Positions 1-11,379 of a DNA stretch of 64,000 nt are shown piece by piece; position 1 is the stretch's first letter, and each line of letters begins with the position of its first letter. This DNA comes from Protopterus annectens. Taxonomy: Eukaryota; Chordata; Ceratodontiformes; Protopteridae. A model generated the notes under the pieces. That model did not search any database and had not been told where the DNA came from. It saw only the letters and a list, made by a program, of their open reading frames with translations. Position numbers and translations under genes: made by a program. Where the stretch lies: NCBI RefSeq assembly GCF_019279795.1, contig NC_056725.1:1605956793-1606020792 (forward strand), given 5' to 3'.

Positions 1-352
1 AGGACCAGTACCAGGACTCCCAATACAAAGAGGAGGCTTGGAACTGTCTCACACGTGATCTCACCAGTGCCACTGGCATCCCTTGGACTGGTGAGCAAGT
101 CCGGCACCACTTTGCTGACTTGAAGCATAGGAAGAGTGAGCTCTTGGACCAGTGCATCCAAGATGAATGGGCAAGGAATGTCCCAGCTGTGTGTAAGTAT
201 CAGTATCAATAAGTGTTTTCCAAAGTCCAGCCTGTGTATGTGATGGATAGGTATGCATAAATGTTCCTCTATCCCCTGTACAGCTGCAAATGAGAAGGCC
301 GCAAACATGGACGCCCATGCCAGCATGCTGCTAAGGCTGCATTGCAAGGCTG

Positions 353-937
353 GTGAGTACAAATCTAGCTTTTAGTATTCAGGGCAAATAAAAAGACAGA
401 AGTATAATGTCACCTGTCAGTATTTAAAAATGTATATGGTTTGTACTGAATAAACGAGACATTAGGAGAATAATATTGATGTACAGGGTATATATATCAA
501 TAAAAGTGTCAGTACCTGTCAATAAAAGTCAAAACCCCGGACTGGCTGTGTTTACTTTGGTATGTGGTGGTATGAATCGAAATGTGTACAGTTTCTGCAC
601 AGTAACTATAGCTCTGAAGGCATTAAATAATCAAGGCTCATCTGACAAAGATTGCGGAGTTGTAAAACAGGAGATTAACTATATGAAATGCTTCATGCAC
701 CAAGATCTGATACCTGAATAGTAATGTTGTGTTAACCAGTGTTTTCCAGACTGTGCTATGTCAAAGTATGACTACACAGTATGAGAACTATCTGCCATGC
801 ATGCATGTCAGAATTACAAGGTTAGATTATACAACCAAGAGAGCATTAAGAAAATAGTCAAACAAGAGACAATAGTTTTTCAATACCTCATTCTAACGAA
901 ACATAAGCTTTGTTGTATTTTTTTGCACAAACAGGCA
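353..937 (+). other. Intron of gene A copy 1, no feature
   Basis: This is AT-rich spacer between exon 2 and the micro-exon repeat. It aligns by eye to the matching intron of copy 2 (27,321-28,080). I see no further coding or RNA feature in it. Confidence 0.5.
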
Positions 938-1590
938 TGGTTCGAATCCTGGGAGTGTTAGTAAGCTATATGCATAATTTCACCCAGGAATATGTGAATA
1001 TGTGTGGAAACAGTCAGGTAGTTTTAACAGAAATTTCCTCCACAGGTCTGCCAGGTAAGAAAAGGGATCTCTTAGCTGTAAGAAGGCTGTACTTATACAC
1101 TGTATACAATACCCACTGTCCAATCCCAAGGCTGCAAATGACAGCAAGATAAGTACATACACCCAGTAGTCTCCTCCAAGAAATGTCCCTCAAAAATCAC
1201 ACTGTTACAGCTAGTGGTCACTGCCACCAACACCCAGGGTGATCAATAGAAATCAAGGCAGAGTTTGGTAATAGCACACACACAGTATGAGTGCTCATAT
1301 GTAACCCTGACTATGTGAATATGGGTAGAAACAGTCAGGTAGTGTTAACAGAAATTTCCTCTACAGGTCTGTCAGGTAAGAAAAGGTATATCTTAGCTGT
1401 AAGAAGACTGTACTTATACATTGTGTATAACAGCCACTGGTTAACCCCAAGGCTGCAAATGACAGCAAGATAAGTACATACACCAAGTAGTCTCCTCCAA
1501 GAAATGTCCTTCAAGTGTCACGCTGACACAGCTAGTGGGCACTTCCACCCACACCCAGGGTGACCGATAGAAATCAAGGCAGAGTATGGC

Positions 1591-1665
<75 letters not shown>

Positions 1666-1850
1666 GAGTGCACATGTGTAACCCTGACTATGTGAATATG
1701 GGTAGAAACAGTCAGGTAGTGTTAACAGAAACTTCTTCCACAGGTCTGCCAGGTAAGAAAAGGTATAAATTAGCTGTAAGAAGGCTGTAATTATACACTG
1801 TGTACAAACATACCACTGCCAATCCCAAGGCCATAGGTCTATGTAAAGTG
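938..1850 (+). repeat. Three tandem units, each with a 9-nt micro-exon candidate
   Basis: A unit of about 320-377 bp is repeated nearly three times. The second-to-third spacing is longer because a CA tract has expanded inside that unit. Each unit contains a pyrimidine stretch ending CACAG or TACAG, then GTCTGCCAG or GTCTGTCAG, then a GTAAG donor. The 9-nt segments lie at 1,046-1,054, 1,367-1,375 and 1,744-1,752. Nine nucleotides keep the reading phase, so inclusion of zero to three of them would leave the frame unchanged. Copy 2 of gene A has two such units (28,172 and 28,540). Their use as exons is inference. Confidence 0.55.
1595..1661. repeat. (CA)n microsatellite
   Basis: An uninterrupted CA tract of about 67 bp lies between the second and third micro-exon units. 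The first unit has only a short CA run at the same place. Confidence 0.95.
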
Positions 1851-2605
1851 AGGTAATACCTGGAGAGTAATGATTAGAGCAATGATCATTAAAGTTGTGA
1901 ACAACTGAAACATAACAGTTGTTAATTGACATCTTTCTCTCTCTCCCCCACACCCTATCTGCAACAATAATCTAAACACATAAATCAATGGGTATGTTTT
2001 TCACCAAACATACTGTTGAGACATTTGTCCTATTGTTCTACAAATATTTAAATGTTTGGCTATTAACGTTCCCTGTTCAAATACTGTCATTGGTGGCCTG
2101 TTGGTATCAATGTAACCTGCATGCTGCTATAATGCCCACTGTGGTTCCATATCAACATGGGTTCTGTTTGCTATGCAACTGTTCCAAATCTGTTGTTTTG
2201 GGATAATGGGAATACCTATGCATGCTGTTATAACTAATCCTGGAATGTGTTTTTCATGACTAACTAACATATGTTATAAAACTGCAACACCATAGCATGT
2301 CTGGGAAGGCCGATTCCAGCAGATCTGTCTGTCCCACCTCAACTGACCATGGCAACAGGCCCCAAACACATCTGGGACCTCATCTGTGACCTTCTCATCC
2401 TGTGATCCTGCACCACCTTTGGGTGGAACCACCTCAGGGGATGGGGCCCATCCCCCCCATGAGTGGGTGCAGACAGGACACTGTCACCCATTCTCAAGTC
2501 CGGGGATTGGTGCATAGCGAGCTTCGAAAGGAGTTTAAAGATCTGCTATGCCAGCTTGAGGGCCACGTGATGCATCTTGAGGGTCAGCCTGCCCCTCCTG
2601 CTTAG

Positions 2606-3204
2606 CCCTCAGCACAGCCACCTTTGGGGCCGTAAAGGTGCAGTGTTGACTGTCCATGAGTGGGGACCTCAGTTCCACTGTATCTATTTGGGGGCTCGTG
2701 GGTGTCCGATTTCCAACCACCCACCCTGTCCAAAGTGCTTAGCCCCCACATGTGTCATATACTGCCCCTATCTGCTGTTTTGTATGTCTTGTCTGTCTTC
2801 CTAGCCAAGCTACCTCCCCAAATATACCTACTATCTTTCCCCAACTTCTCACTCTCACCTTATAAAAAAAAAAAAAAAAAATAGGGCAATCTATTCCCAC
2901 AAAAAATGTCACCTCATACATAGCTGTCCATTTCGCACACATGTCCACTGGACAAATGTAATCTGGTCTAATTGGCTTAACAACACATTACTATTGTCCT
3001 CACTCCACTCTCAGGAGTTTGAGTATCCAAATTCTCTCCAAATTCTGTACAAATGCACAGCTGTTGCTGTATCAAAAATGAACAGCTATGGACCTTCCCT
3101 ACACCTGTCCTGCACATCTCTAGCTATCTGTCACATTGTTTTTCCCTCTGTTTGCCCCCTTTTTCACCACTTTCCTGTCACCCCCTTTTTCTTTTCTTTT
3201 AAAG
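2606..3204. other. 3' flank of gene A copy 1
   Basis: This is non-coding sequence with an A tract near 2,864-2,881 and a pyrimidine-rich run just before the SINE. It aligns with 29,420-29,976 of copy 2, including the run ending in AAAGAAATTAG. No other feature is seen. Confidence 0.5.
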
Positions 3205-3500
3205 AAATTAGCGCAGGGGTAAGTGGGAGTAAGCTGCAATAAGCAGCAGTAAGAGGCAGTAAGTGAGTTTGCGTGATGCTAAGCAATGCCTACGTAGATT
3301 AAGGAATTTCCTGTTTAACCATGAGTTGGCATCACTTAGCATTGCGCAAACCCATGAAAACCCACTTACAACTGCTTAAAACTGCCTTAATCACCCTGTG
3401 TCCCTCAGCTACTGTTCTGTCCAGCAACAAAATAATCAGCCCTGAACTCAGGACCCTATACACCATACTCAGAGTAATTTACCACTACACCATCTGAGAT
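3205..3500 (-). repeat. tRNA-headed SINE-like repeat, copy i
   Basis: On the minus strand the head carries an A-box-like GGTGTAGTGG and a degraded B box. The body then runs leftwards into a tail of GTAAGY-type hexamers spaced exactly 10 bp apart (plus-strand starts 3,219, 3,229, 3,239, 3,249, 3,259 and 3,279). Its position relative to gene A is the same as copy iii at 30.0 kb, so this insertion predates the two-copy arrangement. Confidence 0.6.
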
Positions 3501-5261
3501 ATAATAAAAAATGCTGTTTTTTCAAATATATCATTCAGTACAGGTATAGAATAGTAGGGAACAAACACTGTGGAATCAGTCATGTTCAGTATATATAAAT
3601 ATACACATATATTTTGCTACAAGGGAATACACATGTAATTGCAAATATATCAGGCACTACAGGGATGTAACAGGACTGACCAACAGACACCAGCTTGAAA
3701 GTGCATATCCAGAACCAATCTCACCACATTCAAAGTGACTTACTGGTAAGCCACAGGAATAATAGAGTATATGGACTGTGTGAACAAAATCATCAGCATG
3801 TTTGGCACTCACACACTACCCCTGTATATACTGGCCCAATTCACAGTGTAGTCTGATTCCTGACTGTGGTACAAGACATGTCTCAGTCTGCCCCTACAAA
3901 CATATACAGCTGATAGAGTACCAGAAGCTGAAGCAGCATTCAGAGTCAGATAGAAAAAGACTTTCAACACTTACATCTACCCCCCTATACAGGCCAAACA
4001 ACAATTCACAATGCAATGCTACACAATCCTGATCAACAATTGCCAGAAATATACAGTCCTCTCAGCTGTATAGAATTCCACAGAATGTCCAGGCTTCATC
4101 CTCATATATAAGGCTTCTACAAGTAACATGAAAAATAGCACAAACCAGTGACCTCCAAAAATCATTTAATGCTCCTGATGTCTCAGCTACAAGTCTTCAA
4201 GGAAGATAAAAACATGAGCAACCTCCCATGTATATATATATTGTAATTAATCATTCAATAAAACAATTAATAAAACAATTAAAACATACTAAAACCCTTA
4301 AAGCAAAAAAATTTCATTTCAGAGCAAATTTTTCCAGTTTAGGTCTGAATTCATACCTCTAGAGCTTAAAGTGTCAAATGTTATTGTGGTGGCTTTCTAC
4401 ACGTAACATGTCTGGCAGTCTGATACATTACTTGGATTGATATCTGGAATGAAGTCACTATATAATGATATACTAAACCTATACACCTCTTACAGCATGA
4501 CATCTGGACAAACCCTGACATTTTCGGGGGCAGATGCCCAAATACATGGTCATTATTGACGTATTGCTGTCATAACCTGAGAGTTGCTGGTGTAACAGAG
4601 TTGTAACATATCTGTTCTGAGGGATATGAAGTCAGAAACACACATGGATGTTATCATTTACTGACTGCAATCCTCAGAGTATGCCGCTGAAATTCCAAGG
4701 TCAAAAAATGTGTGAGTAACATACCAAATATAAGAGTACAAACTCTGGCCAGTCTGCAGATAGCCCTACATTTGGAAGTTATGTCAACCACATAACACTA
4801 TCAGATTTAAATTCATGCAGAGCAGCCATATCCACACAAACCCTGTCAAACTAATATTAGCTCAACTGTATAATAGCAATACTTACATTCTGTTCCTATG
4901 TCTGGAACATTCACCCCAGTTTGTTGGGCTGTCTCAACAGTGTTTGTTGTAAGAGATATTCCCAACTACACTCTGTGATGCTGTTTGTCACACACACCTC
5001 CATGAAGTACTCCTCCTAGGCAAGGATAAGGGGCAATGCCGACATGAAGTACTCAGGTATAGGAGTGTGTTTACATGCTATTGGGTATAGAAATTATATC
5101 ACAGCTGTTCCATATGCAATTAGCAAATGGGGGACTCCAAGTGGTGCACAGGCCATCAGCTGCTCATGAGCATTACCTACTAAAGGCAAGATGCTGCCTA
5201 TACAAAACAGATGTATATCCTACATCTGTCTCAGAGAAGGAGTGAAAAAGAGAGAGACACA

Positions 5262-5263
<2 letters not shown>
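3501..5263. repeat. Anonymous block C, copy 1
   Basis: No coding capacity is seen. The block is paralogous to 30,301-32,650 and 49,713-52,265. The shared stretches include the segment around 3,620-3,750 (compare 50,890-51,040) and 4,900-5,230 (compare 51,890-52,230 and 32,270-32,680). All three copies end in GA- or CA-rich simple sequence. Each directly follows the head of the same SINE, so SINE plus block C behaves as one repeated module. A GTAAGT donor-like word on the minus strand near 4,880 is shared with block C copy 3. Confidence 0.5.
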
Positions 5264-5329
<66 letters not shown>

Positions 5330-5336
5330 CACACAC
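5264..5336. repeat. (CA)n microsatellite
   Basis: A tract of about 70 bp with one CG interruption, at the right end of block C. Confidence 0.95.
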
Positions 5337-5639
5337 TGAGACTGATGGAGTATACCAACTGAACTGAATACAAATAAACGCAGCTATGTCAAACAATCAA
5401 GCCTGTAATGGAATGTAGTAGGGGGCATGTAAACATGGAAATAGGAAGTTCAAACAATATCATGTCTCAACAACACATGCTGTACTGATATATTGCTGAG
5501 CAGAACCTATGGCCATAAAAGCTGTGTCTGTCTGCAGTGATATAGAACAGAGCTCAGGGCCCTGAGTCACCCCAGGAAAGATGGCTCACATATGACCACT
5601 ACTGGAGTGTGTGTTGCACAATGCCAACTGTGACACTGC
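5337..5639. other. Spacer, no feature
   Basis: Non-coding sequence between the CA tract and the 3' end of the RTE LINE. Nothing is recognised. Confidence 0.4.
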
Positions 5640-8600
5640 TAGGCCACACCCAGTGCAAATCATACCATCATTGACTCTGCTGCATCCAGCTCTAACTTAT
5701 GCCTCTTTTTTATTGTCAATGTCTCCAACCCATATAACATAGCTGGTCTCACTACCCTCTTGTAGACCTTCCCTATCACTCTTAATGGTACATGTCTGTC
5801 ACACATCACACATGACACTCTTCCCCACCACCCACATCCTGCGTGTATTCACATCATCAGCTCTCCCCCACACTTGCCATTAATCTGAACTGTTGTTCCC
5901 AAGTATTTACACCTGTCCACCTTAGCAAACTGTACTCCCTGCATCCTCACCATTCCTCCATCCTCCTATTCACACACATATATTCTGTATTAGTCCTGCT
6001 GACTATCATTCCTCCCACTCTAGACCATACCTCAACCTCTCCAGGGTCTTCTCAACCTGTCCCCTATTTATTCTCTCTGTAGACCACAATGTCATCTGCA
6101 AACAGCACAGTCTAGGGGGACTTTTGTCTGATCATGTCTGTCAACCTGTCCATCGCTGCTGCAAATAAGAAAGGGCTCATAGCTGATCCCTGATGTACTT
6201 CCACCTCCACCTTAAACACATCTGTCACTCTCAATGCAGAACTCACTGCTGTCACACTAGCCTTGTACATATCCTGTAGCAGTCTTAAGGATTCCTCTGC
6301 CACTCCTGATCACATCATACAATACCACCACGTACCTCTCTAAGCATCCTGTCATATGCTGTCTGTATGTCCACAAAGACACAATGTAGCTATGTCTGAC
6401 CTTCTCTGTATGTCCCCATCAACATTCTCAGAAGAAACATCGCATCTGCACTGCTTTATCCTGGCATGAAACCATGCTACTGATCAATAATCCTCACCTC
6501 CTTCTTAGCCTAGCTTCCAGCACCCTTTACCATTACCTCATGCTGAGACTGATCAGTGTTATCCATCTGTAGTTACTACAGCTCTGCGGTTCTATATTAT
6601 GATGTTGAAATGTTGTAATATCAAATGCCTAAACATTGAGCTGTATTCATCGAAACGCATTTACGTGAATCGATGAATACTTCCAGGGCAAAGATGTATT
6701 TGGCCAACTACACGGTGTTGCCCTTTTCTCTACTGTAGTGCGATCTTCGAGTTGGTATATTTAGCTGGGGGGGTGTGGAGGGCACAGCCCCCAATGTCGC
6801 GGGGTGTGGGGGGGTGAGGTCCCACATGGGTGGGGTTGTTTTAGGTTAGGTTAATTATGTGGGATTGCAGGGCAAGTGTTTCTTTGCACTGTAAGTATTC
6901 ATTGTTTCGCATAAATGCATTTTGGTGAATACAGGTCGATGTTTAGGTGTTTGATTACAACAATTTGACGTTGCAATATAGATGCCAGCTCTGCACACCA
7001 CCCTTATTCTCATAATCAGTACCCAAACACATTTCATCCACTACTCACCTCTCCTCTCATTTTCCTAGATTACAGTTAACAATCTGGTAAAAAAAGACCA
7101 CTGCCATTTGTGCTAAACACATCCATGCTTCCACAGGTATGTCATCTGGACCAATATCCTTTCTATTCTTAAACCTCTTCATAGCAATCCTGACTTCCCC
7201 GTTGATAATCTGTTGCACATCCTGATTCACCATACCCACATTGTCCAACCTTCACACTCTCTCATTGTCTTCATTCAACAGCCCTTCAAAGTACTGTTTC
7301 CACCTGCTTGACACATTCTCCTTGCTTATGAGTACACTTTCACCATTATCCTTTCTCAGTATTATCTGCTGCACATCCTTCCTAGCTACATGCCTCTGTC
7401 AAGCCCGTTGGTACAGGTCCTATTTTCCATCCTTGGTGTCCAACCTTACATACTACCCTTCAGATGCCCCATCCTCAGCCTTTGACACCACTCTCTTTGC
7501 CATGCACCCCATCTCCCTATACATCTATCTACTTTCTGTATCTGTCTGACAATCCCACTTCTCCTTGGCCAACCTCTTTCTCAGTATACTCCCCTGTACT
7601 TCCTCATGCCCCACAAGGTCTCCTTGTCCTCCCTCCTCTGTGCAGATGTTGCACCAAGCCCCATTCTACTCATCTCCCTTACTAGCTCGGATGTAGTTAC
7701 CCAGATATTTGCTAACTCTTCACTGCCTCCCACTGCCTGTCTTAACTCTTCCCTCTACTGTACCTCACAATCACCCTTTCTCAGTATCCAACATTTGATC
7801 CATGGTGTTGCCCTCACATTCCTCCCCATCTTCATGATCACCAATGTCGTCCCACAGATCAACCTTCCATGTTGTCTAACTAAACTTTCCACTGTCAACA
7901 CTTTACAGTTACCAATCCCCTTCAAACAGCCCACCTGCATAGGAGATAATCCACCTGTCTGCATCTTTCTCCACTCTTGTATGTCACCCTATGCCCCTCG
8001 GTCTTGTACTACTATGTATTCACCACACCCGTCCAACCTCTTTTGCAAACTCCATCACAATCTCACCTTATGCATTCCTTTGCTTAACACCATAACTACA
8101 CATCACTTCTGCATCCCCTGTGTCCCCTTCACCAACATGCCCATTGAATTCTGCTCCAATCAGCACTCACTCACCCTTGGGTACACGCATCACCACTTCA
8201 TCCAACCACACCAAAGTACGTCTGCCTCATCCATCACATGTACAATTAGTGGAGCATATGCACTAACAACTGTCATCATTACACCATCAATTCCAGCCTC
8301 CTGAATATCACTCTACCCAACAGTCTTAAAACCTCCACAAACACTCTTGGCATAATGTTCCTTCAGTTTAACCCCAACACCATTTCCCCTCCCATACACA
8401 CCATGATATAACTATGTGTATCTGAATCCAATAGACACAGCTGTACACCTCTCCCATCTATTCTCTGGCACACACAATATATCCACCTTTCCTCTGTCCA
8501 GCATATCAGCTAGCTCTGTCCTCATAATAGTCATACTCACAACATTAACAGTTCCTACCCACACTACCAAACACCTAACCTTTCACCTCTTTGCCTGCAA

Positions 8601-8640
8601 TATGAGCATCAGACATCCTCCAGTGTATGTCTGTGAATTC
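5640..8640 (-). mobile_element. RTE-clade LINE remnant (endonuclease plus reverse transcriptase), broken
   Basis: Read on the minus strand, the fragments follow RTE order. The AP-endonuclease part (about 8,560-8,250) has ELADMLDRGKVDILCV and a VVSAYAP-like strand. The linker (about 7,960-7,755) has CKVLTVESLVRQH. The RT start (about 7,240-7,060) has MKRFKNRKDIGPDDIPVEAW. RT block B (6,303-6,112) has VEVHQGSAMSPFLFAAAMD. A degraded C-terminal part resembles KVYKRVVRPAMLYG near 5,750. RTE proteins are about 1,000 aa; this copy is nearly full length but has many stops and frameshifts. The phrase between the NYR and KNKG motifs is split by the MITE at 6,588-6,985. It sits between block C and gene B copy 1 and is absent from copy 2. 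The long plus-strand open frames here are antisense shadows. Confidence 0.82.
6588..6985. mobile_element. MITE with ~95-bp terminal inverted repeats
   Basis: A 398-bp non-coding element whose ends are inverted copies of each other over about 95 bp. The left end begins GGTTCTATATT and the complement of the right end begins GCATCTATATT. Both contain TGTTGTAAT, CCTAAACAT and CTGTATTCA at matching places. The 9-bp word CAGCTCTGC flanks it on both sides (6,579-6,587 and 6,986-6,994). A 9-bp duplication with long inverted repeats suits a Mutator-like (MULE) non-autonomous element, though Merlin-like is possible. The middle is G-rich. It lies inside the RTE LINE and is therefore younger than it. Confidence 0.8.
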
Positions 8641-9261
8641 AAAGCCTACTGTACTATCAAATGACGTATGTGTGTTACAGCAATATGAAGAAAGTGTCAG
8701 TAATTGTGCTCATAGCCCACCATGTATGTGCATTTTCCTACAGATGTCCTGCCCTAAAAGGTTGACATGACTGACTGAGCAGCAAGACTGTCATTACAGT
8801 GTGCCATACTGACATATAACAGAAATGTATAGCAGGTATTACCTGTGCATAAGTATGCATGGGTAGGTGTACCTGGCTGCCTCATAACAACTGACATGGG
8901 AAGCAAAACGTCAAGTGAATAAGCTGTACATGTTGTACATGTGTGTAACCTTAGTTTCTGTGCATCCAACAGAGTTACACCTCTATAGCTAGTGGTGGTG
9001 TCATTGCCCTGACACAGACATAGGTAGTATAATAAGCATGAGTATCACATTGAAATTGTAGAGGTGGCCAACTGTGTTCTGACCCTGTGTCCATGCCTAC
9101 TACAAACAGATATATGACCACCCACATAGTTGTATGGCCTCAGAAAAACCTCACTTGTAAAGCCTGTCTCCACCCAAGTAGAGAAAAATCCTTTGCTGGA
9201 CAGCAGCAATGCACAAAGCACATTATGTGATGCTATATTGGTTGTACAGGGCAAAGTAAGA
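8641..9261. other. Spacer, no feature
   Basis: Non-coding sequence between the RTE endonuclease end and the next LINE fragment. Nothing is recognised on either strand. Confidence 0.4.
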
Positions 9262-9830
9262 GCAGGCACAAAGTGGGTGGCATGTCAACCTTTGTCTGAA
9301 TGAGCATAATAGGTCACAGATGGATTACTGTAAGGCTAACTATGAGTACAAATTGGACACATCCACTAACAGGAATCACAAGGCCATCTTCACATATGTC
9401 TGCAGTCTCAGAGGCACAAACTCAACCCACCCTGTAATGGTGGTCAATCACAGGACACACACACACATCATAGCTAAAGCCAACCTTCTGCAGACATGTT
9501 TAGGGCAATCACCACCACCCTGGATCACCATCAGTAGAGGTGGATATGCACAGCACACTCACCCCTCCCTTCATCATCATGGATCAGGTGCAAACTGCCT
9601 GATCAAAGTTGAAAGAAGCACATCCCCTTGGAGCCTGATAACATTCCTGTCTACATCCTACATGAACCCAGGCATATGCTTCCAGCTCCATTACACACTG
9701 TATGCAAGCAATGCCTGAGCACCATTGACATCCCATCTGCAAGGAACACAGCCACTGTCATCCCTCTACACAAATGTGGATGAAGAATGATGGTTTATGC
9801 AATGTACTGGCCCTCACTGGGGGGAACATG
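9262..9830 (+). mobile_element. CR1/L2-like LINE fragment (linker and start of RT), broken
   Basis: The plus-strand reading gives YEYKLDTSTNRNHKAIFTYV, then SLRGTNSTHPVMV, a segment resembling TTDQVQTALSKLKGSTSPGP, and then STIDIPSARNTATVIPLHK (indel-corrected by eye). This is the usual run-up to RT motif 1 in CR1, L2 and Rex1-type LINEs, where the host of conserved words is KGSxxPGPDxIP and TAxVIPLHK. Only about 190 codons remain, with several breaks. It may belong to the same family as the minus-strand RT piece at 16.1-17.15 kb. Confidence 0.62.
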
Positions 9831-10704
9831 ACACATCAGGACCAGGAGTACAATGCATGTTCATACAGTGCTACCAGGTATAGGGGTATGATGTGTTTGT
9901 AAGTGGTGGCTAATGACAGTCCATATGCATGTACTGGCTCTGTAAAGAACTGTGGGCAATGTCTGAGGTCCTGTGATGTGTTTCCCAGAGTATGTTCTTC
10001 CAGGTGCCATACAGCGGTAAATGCCTTACACCAATGTGGAGAAGTTGCCATTACAGAAGCTGTAATCTTAAACTATGCCATCCTTTCTGGTAATGGCCAG
10101 CAAAATCTGCAGGATCAGATTGCCATGTTGGATTAGATCATCCACAGAGTGAACAGCTTGGGCCACCATGGACGCACATATGATCAGGCGAGGCATAGAG
10201 CAACTGAACTGATACATCATGGCCAGCAAAGAGCTGCTGCTGTAGTGAGGGACTGTACTGCTACCAGTGAGATCCAGCCACACAGGCCTCATTTACGGTG
10301 ACAGAGGAGCTCCTTGCCATCCTTGGGGTAACCCCCACACTAACTCAAACAGAGGAAACATCAGTTGGGTAGGTAGATGGCATCCAGGCAACAGGCAAGA
10401 AGCATCCAGGTAAGGCCAAAGTGCACATCAATGTAATGAGGTAGCATTTAAACTGTCTTCTACAGAGTCTCTAGATGCATATGTCAGTGCAAAATGGATT
10501 AGTGGGTGGGGTATAGTAATGCACACAAGTGCACATGTATGGTGAAGGACAGCAAATGGTGTACTATCATTGTGTGTACTGCACCTGTGCATAAACGTAG
10601 CATTCATCTTGTAATAATGCCTACTGTGAATCTGCTGACAATACTTCTCCCTCACAACTGCATAGGTCCCTCTGGTCTACACATGGGACAGCAGCCTGAG
10701 CCCA

Positions 10705-11379
10705 GTAAGTATGGGGTTTCCCTGTTGTGGCTCACCAGCACCTCAGGCATCCCTGTTGTGGCTCACCAGTACCTCAGGCATGCTAAAGTTAATGCATGTG
10801 ACCATGCACACAATTGTTACACTTAGCCACTTGGCAATATCTGCATGTTCACCTGTGGTGGTGTTTACTGCATTGTATCATGGTTGTCATGACAGGGGCC
10901 TATTTGCAGGAGATGTCACATATCTGTAGCATTCTTCAAAACCTGTCATTGCAGGACACCTGGACAAAGACCAACAAAATGGGGGGACAAAGGCCCAAAA
11001 CTAGGGTCATATTGTAGAAATTAGTGGTATATAGTGCATAGAAATGGTGTACACACCTGTTAGAAGGCCAGGTATGTGTGATATACAAACATGAGAGCAC
11101 AGTAGACAAGTTCAGAGTACTGCCAACCTTTCATGTGACCTATAATCTGTACAATTGAATTGTAAAGCAAACAAATCTGTTAGGGGAACAGTAATGACAC
11201 ATAATAATAGTACAACAACCTTGATGTATACGTGTGCACAGGCTGAAGCTAGTAGTCTGTTGAGGCAGCTTTCAATATAACTACAGCAGCACATCTTATT
11301 GGGCACACAGCAGCCATTGTTTACAGAGACTGTTTGATTAACAGCAACTAATGGTCAGCTATCCTACTAGGATTATCAT
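10705..11379 (+). other. Gene B copy 1 intron 2, left part
   Basis: Contains a short direct duplication at 10,713-10,781 built on CTGTTGTGGCTCACCAG. Otherwise I see nothing. Confidence 0.45.

Larger units (their letters stand above)
1..2605 (+). pseudogene. Harbinger-type Myb/SANT-like gene A, copy 1 (5' end outside window)
   Basis: This is a multi-exon relic of the DNA-binding accessory protein that PIF/Harbinger transposons carry beside their transposase. Exon 1 (up to 192) is open and encodes the end of a Myb/SANT-like domain, with EEAWNCLTRDLTSATGIPW and then TGEQVRHHFADLKHRKSELL. It ends at a GTAAGT donor (193) in phase 1. Exon 2 (284-352, 69 nt) is flanked by AG and GTGAGT and keeps phase 1. 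Three 9-nt micro-exon candidates follow, and a last exon starts at about 2,320 after a CCAG acceptor. That last exon encodes a Pro/Ser-rich segment and a short leucine-rich stretch near 2,505-2,600 that would suit a coiled coil. Copy 2 (26.9-29.4 kb) shows the same exon lengths and phases, which is the main support. The last exon has lost its frame, so it is probably not functional. The 5' end lies outside the window. Confidence 0.62.

Noticed and set aside
1441-1953. 170-codon minus-strand open frame across the CA tract
   Set aside because: Most of its length is Cys-Val repeat from the microsatellite, and it is antisense to the micro-exon units.
7606-8304. 232-codon plus-strand open frame
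   Set aside because: It is the antisense shadow of the RTE LINE, whose real reading is on the minus strand with endonuclease and linker motifs.
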